Below, in pieces: positions 24,181 through 34,702 of a DNA stretch of 60,000 nucleotides (positions are counted from its first letter, which is position 1; every line of letters starts with the position of its first letter). Where the stretch lies: assembly GCA_903813345.2 (NCBI GenBank), contig CAIIXF020000008.1:3545341-3605340 (forward strand). The letters run 5' to 3'. Origin of the DNA: Owenia fusiformis (lineage: Eukaryota; Annelida; Polychaeta; Sabellida; Oweniidae). The translations under genes and the position numbers were made by a program. The notes under the pieces were generated by a model. It searched no databases. It was not told where the DNA came from and saw only the letters and a list, made by a program, of their open reading frames with translations.

Positions 24181-25625
24181 TCTAAAGCCAACAGAAGTTG
24201 CTCATAGCTATAATCTTGGCCCATCTCCAGAACCATTTGCTGGGCTGGGCCACGGAGGCTTGTGGCCAAGAATCGTCTCTTGTCTTCTTCCGTCCAATTA
24301 TTTGCCTCGGCACAAATCTCAAAGTAGGCTCTATAGTCCTGCCATGGTGTTGTTCCATTGTAAACATCTGGCTTGATTCTGCTTTTACTGGCCTTTTCAG
24401 AGTTATCTTTTGAAACTTTATCACATAGCTTCGAACACATCTTGATGAGCTCTGTAGATAGATCAGAACTATTGGTGGTCTCTGTCTTCCCTAGTCCACC
24501 ATCCACTGCATTATCCTGATTTGAACTAGAAGCAATCTCTTCACCAGCGTAATGTGGGAAGTTGTGAGCAGAGGTGAAGTCAGCCTGTCCACTACCAAGC
24601 CGGTCCTCTAGCTTACTAAGTCCTCCTGGGTCTTTAGGCTGCTGGCTAAGACCTTTAGCATGGTGCTCCATCAGTTCTTCACCAGGTCTCAAGGAATTTC
24701 TACCTTGCCTAATTAGTTTCTGGGGCCTTTTTACACCTGAAGCCAGTGGGGTTTGTGTGAAACTGTCCTTAGACCTAGTGGTCAGTCGAGTTCTAACTGT
24801 TGGATATTCATCCCTTCCAGCAGAAATCACAGGAGACTGAGTCTGAGCTACATGTGATGAATGACTTCGAACATTACCAAGCAGTTGTGGCTTCTCTGAT
24901 GTATCAGGTGCACCTAACTCAATAGAAAGGCTATGCTGAAGCTTTTCAATGATAGAATTCTCCATGGTCTGTTGAAAATTTTTCATCTGACCCTTCAGGC
25001 CCTGAAACTGTGCTTCTTGGTTGTCCTGGCTACATCGAACTTGTTCTGCAATCTGACGAATATTCTGTATCTGAGTCTTTTGAGACTCAGTAAGTCCTAG
25101 CATGAGACTCTTCTGGGTATTGACTACTTGTGTCATACATTCCTGTTGGGTCTCGGCTAGTTTTTGCATCTGTTTCTGTTGAGCTATCATAGCCTCACTC
25201 AATACATCCATTCTGGATTCCAACTTTCCCTGGATCCAATTTAAGTTTTGTCTCATTCTGTCCTCCCTTTCTCTGAAACTAACTGATTGTCTATCAGCTG
25301 CAGTTGAAGTGAGAGGAAATCCATGCCTCCTCTGAGGTTTTTCATCATCACTACTGATGGGAGAAGTGTCTAAGAATTTCCCTGTCCAGTACCCTGTACT
25401 CCAAAGACTGGGTAATCCCATCTCTCTTGTATCCAGTTTCACAGTCTTCAGTCTGGGTCCTGGAGACTCTCCTTGTGTAAGGTCATATCCCTGCACGGGC
25501 ATAGTATTATCATCCACTCTAGGGTTATCTATACCAACATTGTCGGTCTTCCGAATGGTCTCTGATTCCATGTCTTTCATGTCCTCAACAACTGGAGGAG
25601 GTGGAAGATCCTGTTCCTGCTCCAT
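23962..25625 (-). pseudogene. gag: Retrotransposon gag, N-terminal and capsid part (frame-broken)
   Basis: ATG at 25625, only about 30 nt after the primer-binding site. The first 498 codons run to a stop at 24129. Residues 1-120 are acidic and proline-rich (MEQEQDLPPPPVVEDMKD). Residues about 120-230 are a Q/E-rich predicted coiled coil. The capsid-like part near residues 415-485 has YNGTTPWQDYRAYFEI, FLATSLRGPAQQMV and YEQLLLALE, the Ty3/Gypsy Gag pattern P-W-x-x-Y...F...LxG.A. A reading-frame break occurs in an A run (about 24175-24184); the expected continuation of Gag is then in another frame that stays open past 24129. An indel or an assembly error in the A run would explain it. I cannot exclude recoding, but the second break downstream makes decay more likely. 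The end given here is approximate. Confidence 0.85.
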
Positions 25626-25655
25626 TTTCTACTATTGTATCACTAAATCAACACG

Positions 25656-25673
25656 ATCCCACCGCTGCCACCA
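25656..25673 (-). other. Primer-binding site, tRNA-Leu type
   Basis: The plus strand ATCCCACCGCTGCCACCA equals, base for base, the last 15 nt of a eukaryotic tRNA-Leu(AAG)-type acceptor/T-arm end plus CCA as I remember it. The minus strand therefore offers TGGTGGCAGCGGTGGGAT one base inside the LTR, the normal spacing. It fixes the element's sense strand and the 5' LTR as the right-hand one. Confidence 0.88.
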
Positions 25674-25674
25674 G

Positions 25675-28600
25675 TGTAACGGCTAGCCTAATTTGGGTAG
25701 TGTGGGTGTTTTTGTTTTAGACTAGGTCACTTTGGGGATACGTTGTACACATTAAATGCACGTGTGAAAATAAAGAGACACAATAGTTAATGAAAGCTTA
25801 ACAACATATATTCTGGCTTCATCCGCCTCAAAATAATACAACACAAATCGATAATAAGTTTCAGTTTCAGAGGTGCTAATTATAAGTCCTTCATGTAATA
25901 ATACTTGTATATTTATATATATATATATAAAAGTGTTCATCACTAATGTAGTTTTTCATCAGATGAGCGATGCATATTCTGAGTCCTTCAAGGTGATGAA
26001 TATTCTAAGTCCACCAAGTTGACGATATAATAAGTTCATGAAATGAGCTGTGAATATTCTAAGTCTATCAGACTGAAGATGTATGGAATCTGCTAAGTAC
26101 TTCAGATTATCGATGAATATTCTAAGTCCACCAAGTTGAAGATATAATCTAAGTTCATCAAATGAGCTGTGAATATTCTAAGTCTATCAGACTGAAGATG
26201 TATGGAATCTGCTAAGTACTTCAGATTATCGGTGAATATTCTAAGTCCACCAAGTTGACGATATAAACTAAGTTCACCAAATGGGCTGTGAATATTCTAA
26301 GTCTATCAGAGTGAAGATGTATGAAATCTGCTAAGTTCTTCAGATTATCGATAAATATTCTAAGTCCATCAAGTTGACGATATAATCTAAGTTCATCAAT
26401 GAGCTGTGAATATTCTAAGTCTATCAGACTGAAGATGTATGGAATCTGCTAAGTTCTTCAGATTAACGATGAATATTCTAAGTCCACCAAGTTGACGATA
26501 TAAACTTAGTTCACCAAATGGGCTGTGAATATTTCAAGTCTATCAAACTTCAGGCAACTTTGGTGAATATTGGATAAGTCCCTCAATATATGAGTAAATG
26601 TTCCTTAAGTTCCTCTGGGCATCAAACTCCAGGCCACTAGGGTGAATATTGGCTAAGTCCCTCAATATATGCGTGAATGTTCCTAAGTTCCTCTGGGCAT
26701 CAAACTCCAGGCAACTATGGTGAATATTTGCTAAGTCCCTCAATATATACGTGAATATTCCTCAAGTTTCTCTGGGCATCAACTCCAGGTAGCTTTGGGG
26801 AATATTGGCTAAGTCCCTCAATATATACGTGAATATTCCTAAGTTCCTCTGGGCATCAAACTCCAGGCAACTATGGTGAATATTGGCTAAGTCCCTCAAT
26901 ATATACGTGAATATTCCTAAGTTCCTCTGGGCATATTGGCTAAGTCCCTCAATATATACGTGAATATTCCTAAGTTCCTCTGGGCATCAAACTTCAGACA
27001 ACTTTGGGGAATATTGGCTAAGTCCCTCAAGGTAATATCTTCTAAGTGTATCGACCGAAGAATTCTCTAAGTCCATCAAATTGTATGCAGAATTCATCTA
27101 AGTCCCTCAAGGTAATAAAATTCTCTAAGTCCATCAAATGGTATGCAGAATTTGTCTAAGTCCACCAGGCATCAATCTCTTGAGGCGCGTGGAGGTTCCT
27201 TCTCATCAAAAGTTGTGTACGTGCCTCCCAGTATATGTAGAATCTGCCTAAGATCCTCTAAGTATATCCTCAAAGTCCCTCAACGGGTATGTCGAATCTG
27301 CCTAAGATCCTCTAAGTATATCCTCAAAGTCCCTCAACGGGTATGTCAAATCTGCCTAAGATCCTCTAAGTATATCCTCAAAGTCCCTCAACGGTTATGT
27401 CGAATCTGCCTAAGATCCTCTAAGTATATCCTCAAAGTCCCTCAACGGGTATGTCGAATCTGCCTAAGATCCTCTAAGTATACCAGGGTAAAATCCTCTA
27501 AGTCCCTCAACGGGTATGTCGAATCTGCCTAAGATCCTCTAAGTATATCCTCAAAGTCCCTCAACGGGTATGTCGAATCTGCCTAAGATCCTCTAAGTAT
27601 ACCAGGGTAAAATCCTCTAAGTCCCTCAACTAGTATGTCGAATCTGCCTAAGATCCTCTAAGTATACCAGGATAAAATCATCTAAGTCCCTCAATATGTG
27701 GGATGAAAATCTTCTAAGTCCATCAATATATGTGTAGAATTAGCCTAAGTCCATCAAGCGTCAATCCCTGGAGGCACACAGGTCTGTCCTCTCTCAGTTC
27801 CAGCTAGAAAGTGCCTCTCAGTATATGTAGAATACCTCAACAGGTATATGTCGAATCTGCCTAAGATCCTCTAAGTATACCAGGGTAAAATCCTCTAAGT
27901 CCCTCAATATGTGAGATGAAATCTTCTAAGTCCATCAGATATATGCTTAGAATTAGCCTAAGTCCATCAAGCGTCAATCCCTGGAGGCACGCGGGTCTGT
28001 CCTCTCTCAGTTCCAACTAGAAAAGTGCCTCTCAGTATATGTAGAATACCTCAACAGGTATATGTCGAATCTGCCTAAGATCCTCTAAGTATACCAGGGT
28101 AAAATCCTCTAAGTCCCTCAATATGTGAGATGAAATCTTCTAAGTCCATCAGATATATGCTTAGAATTAGCCTAAGTCCATCAAGCGTCAATCCCTGGAG
28201 GCACGCGGGTCTGTCCTCTCTCAGTTCCAACTAGAAAAGTGCCTAAGTCCATCAAGCGTCAATCCCTGGAGGCACGCGGGTCTGTCCTCTCTCAGTTCCA
28301 ACTAGAAAAGTGCCTCTCAGTATATGTAGAATACCTCAACAGGTATATGTCGAATCTGCCTAAGATCCTCTAAGTATACCAGGGTAAAATCCTCTAAGTC
28401 CCTCAATATGTGAGATGAAATCTTCTAAGTCCATCAGATATATGCTTAGAATTAGCCTAAGTCCATCAAGCGTCAATCCCTGGAGGCACGCGGGTCTGTC
28501 CTCTCTCAGTTCCAACTAGAAAAGTGCCTGCTGAGTCACCTGGTCGTCTCTATTTATACCCCAGACATGTATGTAACATGTACTAGGTTTTGCACACGAA

Positions 28601-29116
28601 CCTAACAAGTGATTAATGGGCTGATGCAATACCTAGGCCCCTGGACAGGACAAGACTGGTGTACAATTACTATGACGCAATCAGGATATGAATAGTGCAA
28701 AATAACTGGCTTCATTTAGAACTCACAATCTGTGCTATCTAATGTACCATTAATGCATGTTTGGTATATAATTAACTAGATAAATGTATAAACTAAATAA
28801 ATATAACAAACCAATCTTCATTGGTTTTAATCATGCCGAAATTGACCGAAAAAACTAATAATTGAATGTAGGTCAAGATAGCTCTTCAAAAGTAAGATGA
28901 GAAAAATGTAAACAAATGAAAGCAAAATGAAATCTCACAAAATCGAACAGTTTACATGATTCTGCCTACTCCTTTAGTGTCACATACATTCATGTAAGTA
29001 TACTACTTGTCAAACAAACTGTAAAACACTTTCCAAATGTGTTAACTGTAAGAAAACTGATAAAATGGCACAGGACTACAAAGAGCAGAAAATTTGAAAA
29101 GTAAAAATTTGTTACA
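25675..29116 (-). repeat. Right LTR (5' LTR in element sense), 3442 bp
   Basis: Near-identical partner of the left LTR with the same arrays in the same order. In sense orientation the first 550 bp or so (29116 down to about 28560) are unique sequence, then come a TATA box at 28551-28558 and the repeat arrays, and the unit ends at 25675 next to the primer-binding site. Differences from the left LTR include two fewer 119-bp units, two extra bases in a TA run near 25920 and a one-base deletion near 26778. Confidence 0.93.
28551..28558 (-). promoter_or_regulatory. LTR TATA box
   Basis: The minus strand reads GGGGTATAAATAGAGACGACC across 28546-28566, a strong TATA motif. A TGAGTCA AP-1-type heptamer follows at 28532-28538. 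The twin copy in the left LTR is at about 22058-22065. Transcription starting about 25-30 nt downstream (near 28525) would place all the CTAAGTCC arrays in the RNA leader. Promoter activity is inferred from sequence only. Confidence 0.6.
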
Positions 29117-29990
29117 CTAGTTTGATGACCTTTGACCTTGAAAATTTTCCTTATTTAGAGCTCAGTAAGGTCTTTTGTGATTAAGCTGACCAAAATTTAC
29201 ATCCAAAAATCAATTTGAAAAATCAACTTTTTTTACCTTCGAAGGTGACTGAAGGTCAAGTAAAGGTGAAATCATAAAACTAATGTCAGATTTGAACTCC
29301 TGGCAACTTGTAGATGATTTTCCAAAAAATATTTGGTCAAATTGAAGCAAGTTGAAAAATAACTTATTTTTACTGTTTTTTGACGTCAAATATCTCAAAA
29401 ACGGTAAAAATTTGATGCTGACATACATTGAGAAATATGTAGGGAATGCTTAAATCTATTAATGATGTAATTTATTGCAGGAAATGATCAAGTATAAGGC
29501 AAACTTTAAGAATCTTGTCAATCACAAAACCTGCCATTGACTTTATACATGAGAAAGTTTTCAAATTTTATAGAGTAAATACCAAAAACCGTAATTCCAA
29601 GAGCTTTGAAATCTTCAGAGGACATAAGTTGCATATACACCAACTACTACAAGTTATTTGAAATTTCTACTTCAACAAAGTGTCTAGTATTTACAGAAAA
29701 TTTGACTTTTTGACGTCAAAATCCGCAATTTCTCGGAAACCGGGCGAACTTTGGAAATGGCGATGACAGGTCAAATAGGCATTATGGATATGCATAAAAT
29801 GAATGTGGATATGACTCAATCCGAATAGCAGTTTTAATTTGTGCGGCCAATGTTGACGGACGGACCAACGGACGGACGGACGGACGGACAGACGGACCAA
29901 CGGATGGACGGACGGACGGACCAACGGACGGACGGACGCCTGGTCAATCCCATAGGCTCACTGTGTGAGCCAAAAACTAAATCATGAAAA
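29117..29990. repeat. Dispersed repeat with GGAC/GACGGACG minisatellite end
   Basis: The first four bases are the right-hand CTAG target duplication (29117-29120). The rest is non-coding sequence with TTTGACGTCAAA-type blocks, a (GACG)n tract at about 29857-29937 (GGACGGACGGACGGAC) and a terminal GGCTCACTGTGTGAGCC palindrome near 29948-29971. The same organisation, a GTCC-type tract plus GCTCAC...GTGAGC ends, occurs at 43412-45720, so both look like members of one class of dispersed, possibly non-autonomous DNA elements. The LTR element may have inserted next to or into it. Confidence 0.6.
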
Positions 29991-30341
29991 AGAAGAAGAA
30001 AAGAGCTTTAAAATGCTTTTTATTTGAAGCTTCTAGCTCAATTTTAAAGGTAGTTGCATAATTTTTGTAAAATACAAAATATATATTTCTTAATTTTTTT
30101 GGGCTTGTTTATGCCACAATCGCACCCCCCCCCCCGACTGAAAACCGAAATTTTTGGCAATCACACCCCCCTGACTGAAAGATGGATACGACACTGCAGG
30201 TACATTCAATATGGTTATTCCCAGTTTTATACATGCAGATGTTGGAGTAAATGACTGAATCAAGTAAGATTTGACTACATATATTTCACTCTTTTCGATC
30301 CCGTTATGAATACATTCATAATTGAATAAGTTTATACTTAC
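29991..30341. other. DRC5 intron 2, 5'-proximal part
   Basis: Non-coding. Contains a poly-C run (about 30126-30138) in a segment ending GATACGACACTGCAGG, similar in character to 53150-53400 (poly-C followed by CTGGATCCGCCAGTG); probably fragments of a dispersed repeat. Confidence 0.45.
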
Positions 30342-31369
30342 AGGGCCTAATCTATTACAGGATAGGTCTACCTCCTTTAAAGTGGAGTTCTGGATGACAA
30401 CCTGTGCCATCAATGCAGCAGTAGGCTCCGTCAGGTCGTTACTACCAAGATTCAACTCATTTAATGTTGTATTCTTCAACAAGGCTCTACAAATTGGCTG
30501 CCCACCCTCATCTCCTAGTCGATTCAGTCGGATGTTAAGTGAATGTAATGTGGTGTTTTTGGTTAAGGCATGGGCAATAGCTTGAGCCCCTGCAGACCGT
30601 ATCTGGTTATCGCAGAGATTCAGAGACACAAGTTGGCTGTGGCCATTTAGGAGTTTTCCAACAGCTCTCGCACCTCTGTCATCAATTTTATTATGGGATA
30701 GATCTAGTTCAGTAAGTGATGGGTGATCAAGTAGATGGCTGATTAAAACACGGACCTTATCATCATCTAGTTTACTCCTGTGTAATTGAAATGTTCTGAG
30801 ATTTTTACAAGTCGCAACAGTTTTGGCTAACAATAAGCAATCTCTCTGCGTAAACTGAAATAAATTCCATTCAAAATTCATTCCACAGTCTTTGACTCCA
30901 TATGTAAGTCTGAACTCTTCAAGATTTGGTAATTTTGGGAGGACCTGGGCAAAATCAAAATGATCAGTTTCTGGACCATCGCCAGCATCACTGCCTGTGT
31001 CAGACATATCATCAATGGCATCAAGACCTTTAGGGGCTTCCTTTACTGGAGGCAAGAGCTGCTTAATATCAAGTGTTTTAATATAGTTGGCAGACAATGG
31101 TAGAGTCTCATTTAACTCTGTAGCGTCGGAATTCTCAGGGACGAAATGTTCAATTATATGTTGTAGATTACGTTCAAAATACATCCTTTTCCAGCTTCCT
31201 CCATATTTGGAGACATCGCAGATTTGCCAGCGAGCTTTGCAGCATCTCTTCCAGTAGCCTTCATCTTGGATGAGATTTGCCGTAACTTTGAGTGGCAAAT
31301 CTGTAGAGATCCTTTCCAAAACTTTTAATTTGTGCTTCGAAAGAAGATCTTTGAGAATATCTGAGTTAT
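30342..31369 (-). CDS. TCTE1: DRC5/TCTE1, central coding exon (exon 2): leucine-rich repeats
   Basis: DRC5 (TCTE1) is a subunit of the nexin-dynein regulatory complex of motile cilia and flagella; in mammals it is testis-enriched and needed for sperm motility. The coding join is complement(31632..31935, 30342..31369, 14766..14939), 501 codons plus stop, about the length I recall for human TCTE1. Exon 2 starts after TTTTATTTTCAG in phase 1 and ends at CCT before GTAAGT in phase 0. It holds the family block GYWKRCCKARWQICDV...GGSWKRMYFERNL, then YGVKDCGMNFEWNLF and the LRR domain with five repeats of the ribonuclease-inhibitor type: LTELDLSHNKIDDRGARAV, LVSLNLCDNQIRSAGAQAI, LHSLNIRLNRLGDEGGQ, LNELNLGSNDLTEPTA and LKEVDLSCNRLGP, the last finished in exon 3. 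An acidic linker (SDTGSDAGDGPETDH) precedes it. Identification is secure. Confidence 0.96.
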
Positions 31370-31631
31370 CTGAAAATAAAATTAATATATAAGTATTATT
31401 GAATTCCAAATTCACAGTATGCAGAAATCTAACTGATGTAATACTGATAGAAAATATTACAAGTAAATATTACATGTATATGTACTGCTCACTTCTCATA
31501 TGCAAGTACAATTTTTACTCCCAAATAATTGCTACATGTTAATTTTGTCATTACAATGATTGTGATTTTGAGCAAAAATAAAAAAATAAGATTTGCAATC
31601 GAGTATTCAGAATTACATGTACTGTACTTAC

Positions 31632-31935
31632 TTTCAAAATTATTAACGATAAACTGTATACATATTTCCCAAAGTAGAGGAACTGTCATGAGGGACCAAT
31701 CAGGATCCTCGGCAATGATGCGTCTCATGTTTCTCATATCTGCAGCAGGATTGTCTTTCATATCATTGGATGGGGGTGGAATGTTTTCCTTTTTCTCATC
31801 TCCTGCACCCTTTTTGCTGCTTTTAGCAGACCCTGCACGGGATCCAGCCTTGGATGTTGGTTTTGAACTTGAACCATCCTTTGTACTTTTGATACTTGTG
31901 TTGCTCTTGTCTTTTTCTGTCAATGGAGGATCCAT
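31632..31935 (-). CDS. TCTE1: DRC5/TCTE1, first coding exon (exon 1)
   Basis: The ATG at 31935 opens MDPPLTEKDKSNTSIK and a Ser/Lys-rich low-complexity tail of about 60 residues, followed by the conserved MRRIIAEDPDWSL and VPLLWEICIQFIVNNFE. The donor is AAA|GTAAGTAC at 31632/31631, phase 1, matching exon 2. An AG acceptor (TTCAG complement at 31943) lies 7 nt before the ATG, so a separate 5' UTR exon upstream is likely; that is why the more upstream in-frame Met codons were not used. The basic N-terminus is variable in the family. Confidence 0.93.
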
Positions 31936-31942
31936 ATTGGAG

Positions 31943-32212
31943 CTGAAATTGACATTAGGCGATAAATAACATGATAGTATTAGGCTACTGACAACATAAA
32001 GGTTATTAATAGCATGTTCACACAATGTTTCCTAGGAATTTTTGTTTTCATTTTTTTTGATTTCTGGAAAGAATCAGTTTGTGGTGTGAACAATCTCATT
32101 GGGGAGAAGTACTTAACATTTTCATTTCATTCTGAAAAAGCTACCTTATGTTGCGAATTCCATTAGAAAAGCCAAATATTGCACAATGGGACAGTTTTGG
32201 GTAACCATACTG
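31943..32212. other. Upstream region of DRC5
   Basis: No ORF of interest. Probably intron and promoter-proximal DNA of DRC5. The first non-coding exon could not be located. Confidence 0.4.
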
Positions 32213-33410
32213 ACCACCCCATCTCTAGGGCAAAGGGGTGTAACGTTGATGTGTGGGGTAATGGGTAACGGAGTAATGTCGACATAAGAGATGGGGTAGA
32301 ATTTCCATTTTCCATCATGTTTGATTTCTGGAAAAATTAAAATCTCTCGAGATCTCGATCCATGCGAAAAAAAAAATGGCTTCCCCATAAATCGTAAATT
32401 AGAGCAAATAAACAACAAGGTGTCGAAGTTACCCCACAAATCGAAGTTACCACAAAATGGCGTCGAAGTTACACCCCTTTACCCAAGTCCACCTCCATGC
32501 ATAAGTGGATGTCTTACTAGGGCAAAGGGGTGTAACGTCGACTTAAGAGACGGCCCGGGGGGTTCACTGTATATAAAACTCGACAGGGGTCCTAGGCTGA
32601 AGCCTCAAATATCAATATGTTCCCATACCAATCTGTCAAATTTCAATATGTTCCCATACCAACCAAAATAACGCCCAAAAGGCCATACCAAATGTCCAAA
32701 TATAGGACCAATGCCATACCAAATGCCCAATTATGGGACCAATGCCATACCAAATGTCAAAATGAAGGACCAATGCCATACCAAATGTCCAAATATGGGA
32801 CCAATGCCATACCTTAATTCAAAGTAAATGAAATATAGGATCAATGTCATACAAATTTGCAACTACTGGACCAATGCCATACCACAAATGTTAGGTAACG
32901 TATCTACAACAACCATTCTCATATCAGAAGAGCAAAAGTCCGACCAATGCCATACCTCAGAAGTCAGAAATTTCCGGGCATTCCCATACCAAATCCTAAA
33001 ATATGGGTCCATTGCCATACCAAACGTTGAAAAAGGTACCCCACATACGCCGAGGATCCCCGTCAAGGTTTATATATAGTGAACTCCCCGGGAGAGACAG
33101 GGTAACTTTGACACTTATTAGATCTAGAAGTAGAATTTCTGTTTTCCACCATGTTTGATTTCTAGAAAAATTAAAATCTCACAAGAGCTTGATCCTTGCG
33201 AGAAAAAAACATGGCTTCCCCCTAGATCAGAAATAAGAGCAAATAAACAACAAGGTGTTGAAGTTACCCCACATGTCGAAGTTACCCCAAAATGGTGTCG
33301 ACGTTACACCCCTTTGCCCAAAGGCAAATAACACGAAGTTCTACTTTTTAATAAGAAAGCATGAAAGCTTACACGTCGACATTACCCCACTTCGCCCTAC
33401 CTCAGATCTA
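32213..33410. repeat. Composite dispersed repeat, with a 541-bp MITE nested inside
   Basis: A roughly 210-bp unit occurs twice as a direct repeat (about 32278-32483 and 33099-33320), sharing AGCAAATAAACAACAAGGTG and ending CGTTACACCCCTTTGCCC. GGGCAAAGGGGTGTAACG at 32228 and 32521 is the inverse of that end, so the whole is a terminal-inverted-repeat structure. No coding capacity. Confidence 0.8.
32552..33092. mobile_element. Nested MITE with about 40-bp TIRs and a 29-30-bp minisatellite core
   Basis: The left end CCCGGGGGGTTCACTGTATA and the right end (complement CCCGGGGAGTTCACTATATA) are inverse over about 40 bp. AGAGAC flanks both sides (32546-32551 and 33093-33098), a probable 6-bp target duplication. 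The core (about 32615-33010) repeats ACCAATGCCATACCAAATG-type units. The nesting shows it inserted into the surrounding repeat after that repeat's duplication had begun. Confidence 0.82.
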
Positions 33411-34132
33411 GACTTAGACCTACAGTAGACAAAATATCAAAGAAAATTCTTAAAATTTTTTTGAAAATCAAAAAAATGAAACTTCTTTTTTACAAATACT
33501 TGTACTTCTAGACAAATCAATGATCTAATTTTATCCTCAGCTATTGCCCTGTATCTTTAATGTGTTAACGTAGTTTATTTCAATAAGTTACCTCTGTTGA
33601 TTGAGCGATATTATCAAATTTATGTGATAATTTCCAAGATTTTGAAACCACCTTGTTTTCGTTGCTATGACATCAGAATTACAGCAAATTGCAAACTGCA
33701 AAGTCAACGAATGCAAAAGTAAAAAATATTCACTACTTAGATCTTGAGTGAAGTATTTGATGTAATTAATTTTTATAAAAGGATTTCGAATATTTTATTA
33801 TCTCGTGATGTTGTTGTTCATCTAAATACCTAAACTTTGAAAATCATTAATACGAAACAAATAAAGACAAGAGTTTGACATTTTGATCATCTACTATTAT
33901 CATCCGGGCACTTGCCAGATTTTTCTCCGCAAAATCACGTTCATCAAACTTTAAAGGTTTGTGCTGGTTTGGGGATAGTTAGTAACGCCTTCATTCAATT
34001 AACTATTTCATGATTATATTTTTAGAGTTTATTTCTATATACTTTTATTGAAAATGTGTCGTGTAGTGATTTATATGAATATTCACTCCATTATCGCCCA
34101 TCATGATCACTTATTCACTGTGTAACCGTCCT

Positions 34133-34204
34133 AACTCGTCTGGCCCAGTTATCTACTCCCTGATTCTGAAATGTCAGGAGTAGATAACTGGTTCAGACGG
34201 GTTT
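34133..34204. repeat. Long hairpin (30-bp arms)
   Basis: The arm AACTCGTCTGG.CCAGTTATCT...CTCCCTGA pairs with TCAGGAGTAGATAACTGGTT.CAGACGGGTT across a loop of about 12 nt. A short MITE-like foldback. Confidence 0.8.
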
Positions 34205-34314
34205 GGTTATTTATTCACTTACCAAATTAAAACATTTGAGCAAAAAATTATCTTGAGCATTTTCATACTTGTAAATTGGTTTATTTATTTGATTCTCAAT
34301 TATATACCCTTTGT

Positions 34315-34702
34315 GGCTTGCCTTCCATTTCCCCTGGTATTGCAATAAGTTATTCTATGGTGTTGAGATTTCCATGATTCCTATGTGTATTTGTCAGTGC
34401 TATTGCGAAAACTGTATCAATGCAAAAATGACCTCATGGCCACTGTAGACGTGTTGATGATTGCTTGACCATACTCTGGCAGTGCGAGTCTTCAATGTAT
34501 TTACTCTGAAACAATGCAGGGGAGTTTGACAAGTGACTTCAGGCTCATTGACCAATCAAAAAGCATCTCAAAATGTAATCTGACTTACATGTGGCTTGCC
34601 TTCCATTTTCGCTGATATTACGATAAGTTATTCTATGGTTTCGAGATTTCCATAATTCCTATGTGTATTTGTCAGTGCTATTGAGAAACTGTATCTATCA
34701 AA
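34315..34702. repeat. Diverged direct duplication of about 110 bp
   Basis: GGCTTGCCTTCCATTT...GATATTTCC-type sequence followed by TCCTATGTGTATTTGTCAGT appears at about 34315-34432 and again at about 34592-34702, with roughly 10% mismatch judged by eye. Confidence 0.75.

Larger units (their letters stand above)
18945..29116 (-). mobile_element. Non-autonomous gag-pro LTR retrotransposon with giant tandem-repeat LTRs
   Basis: The element spans 10,172 bp: left LTR 18945-22623, internal region 22624-25674 and right LTR 25675-29116, read on the minus strand. LTRs begin TGTAAC and end GTTACA. A CTAG duplication flanks the element. On the minus strand the internal region opens with one spacer base and an 18-nt primer-binding site, then a Gag-protease coding region, and closes with a polypurine tract. 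RT, RNase H and integrase are absent, so it must be mobilised in trans, probably by a Ty3/Gypsy relative given the Gag type. The combined LTR length (7.1 kb) exceeds twice the internal length. The LTRs differ by few substitutions, so insertion is recent. It lies in the last intron of DRC5 in the same transcriptional direction as that gene, so its poly(A) signals could affect DRC5 transcripts. Confidence 0.93.

Noticed and set aside
18945-29116. Interpretation as a segmental tandem duplication and not LTRs
   Set aside because: The TG...CA ends, 4-bp target duplication, primer site and polypurine tract at exact positions, and Gag-protease between, fit a retrotransposon.
31529-31969. 146-codon plus-strand ORF over DRC5 exon 1
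   Set aside because: Antisense shadow of the Ser/Lys-rich N-terminus of DRC5.
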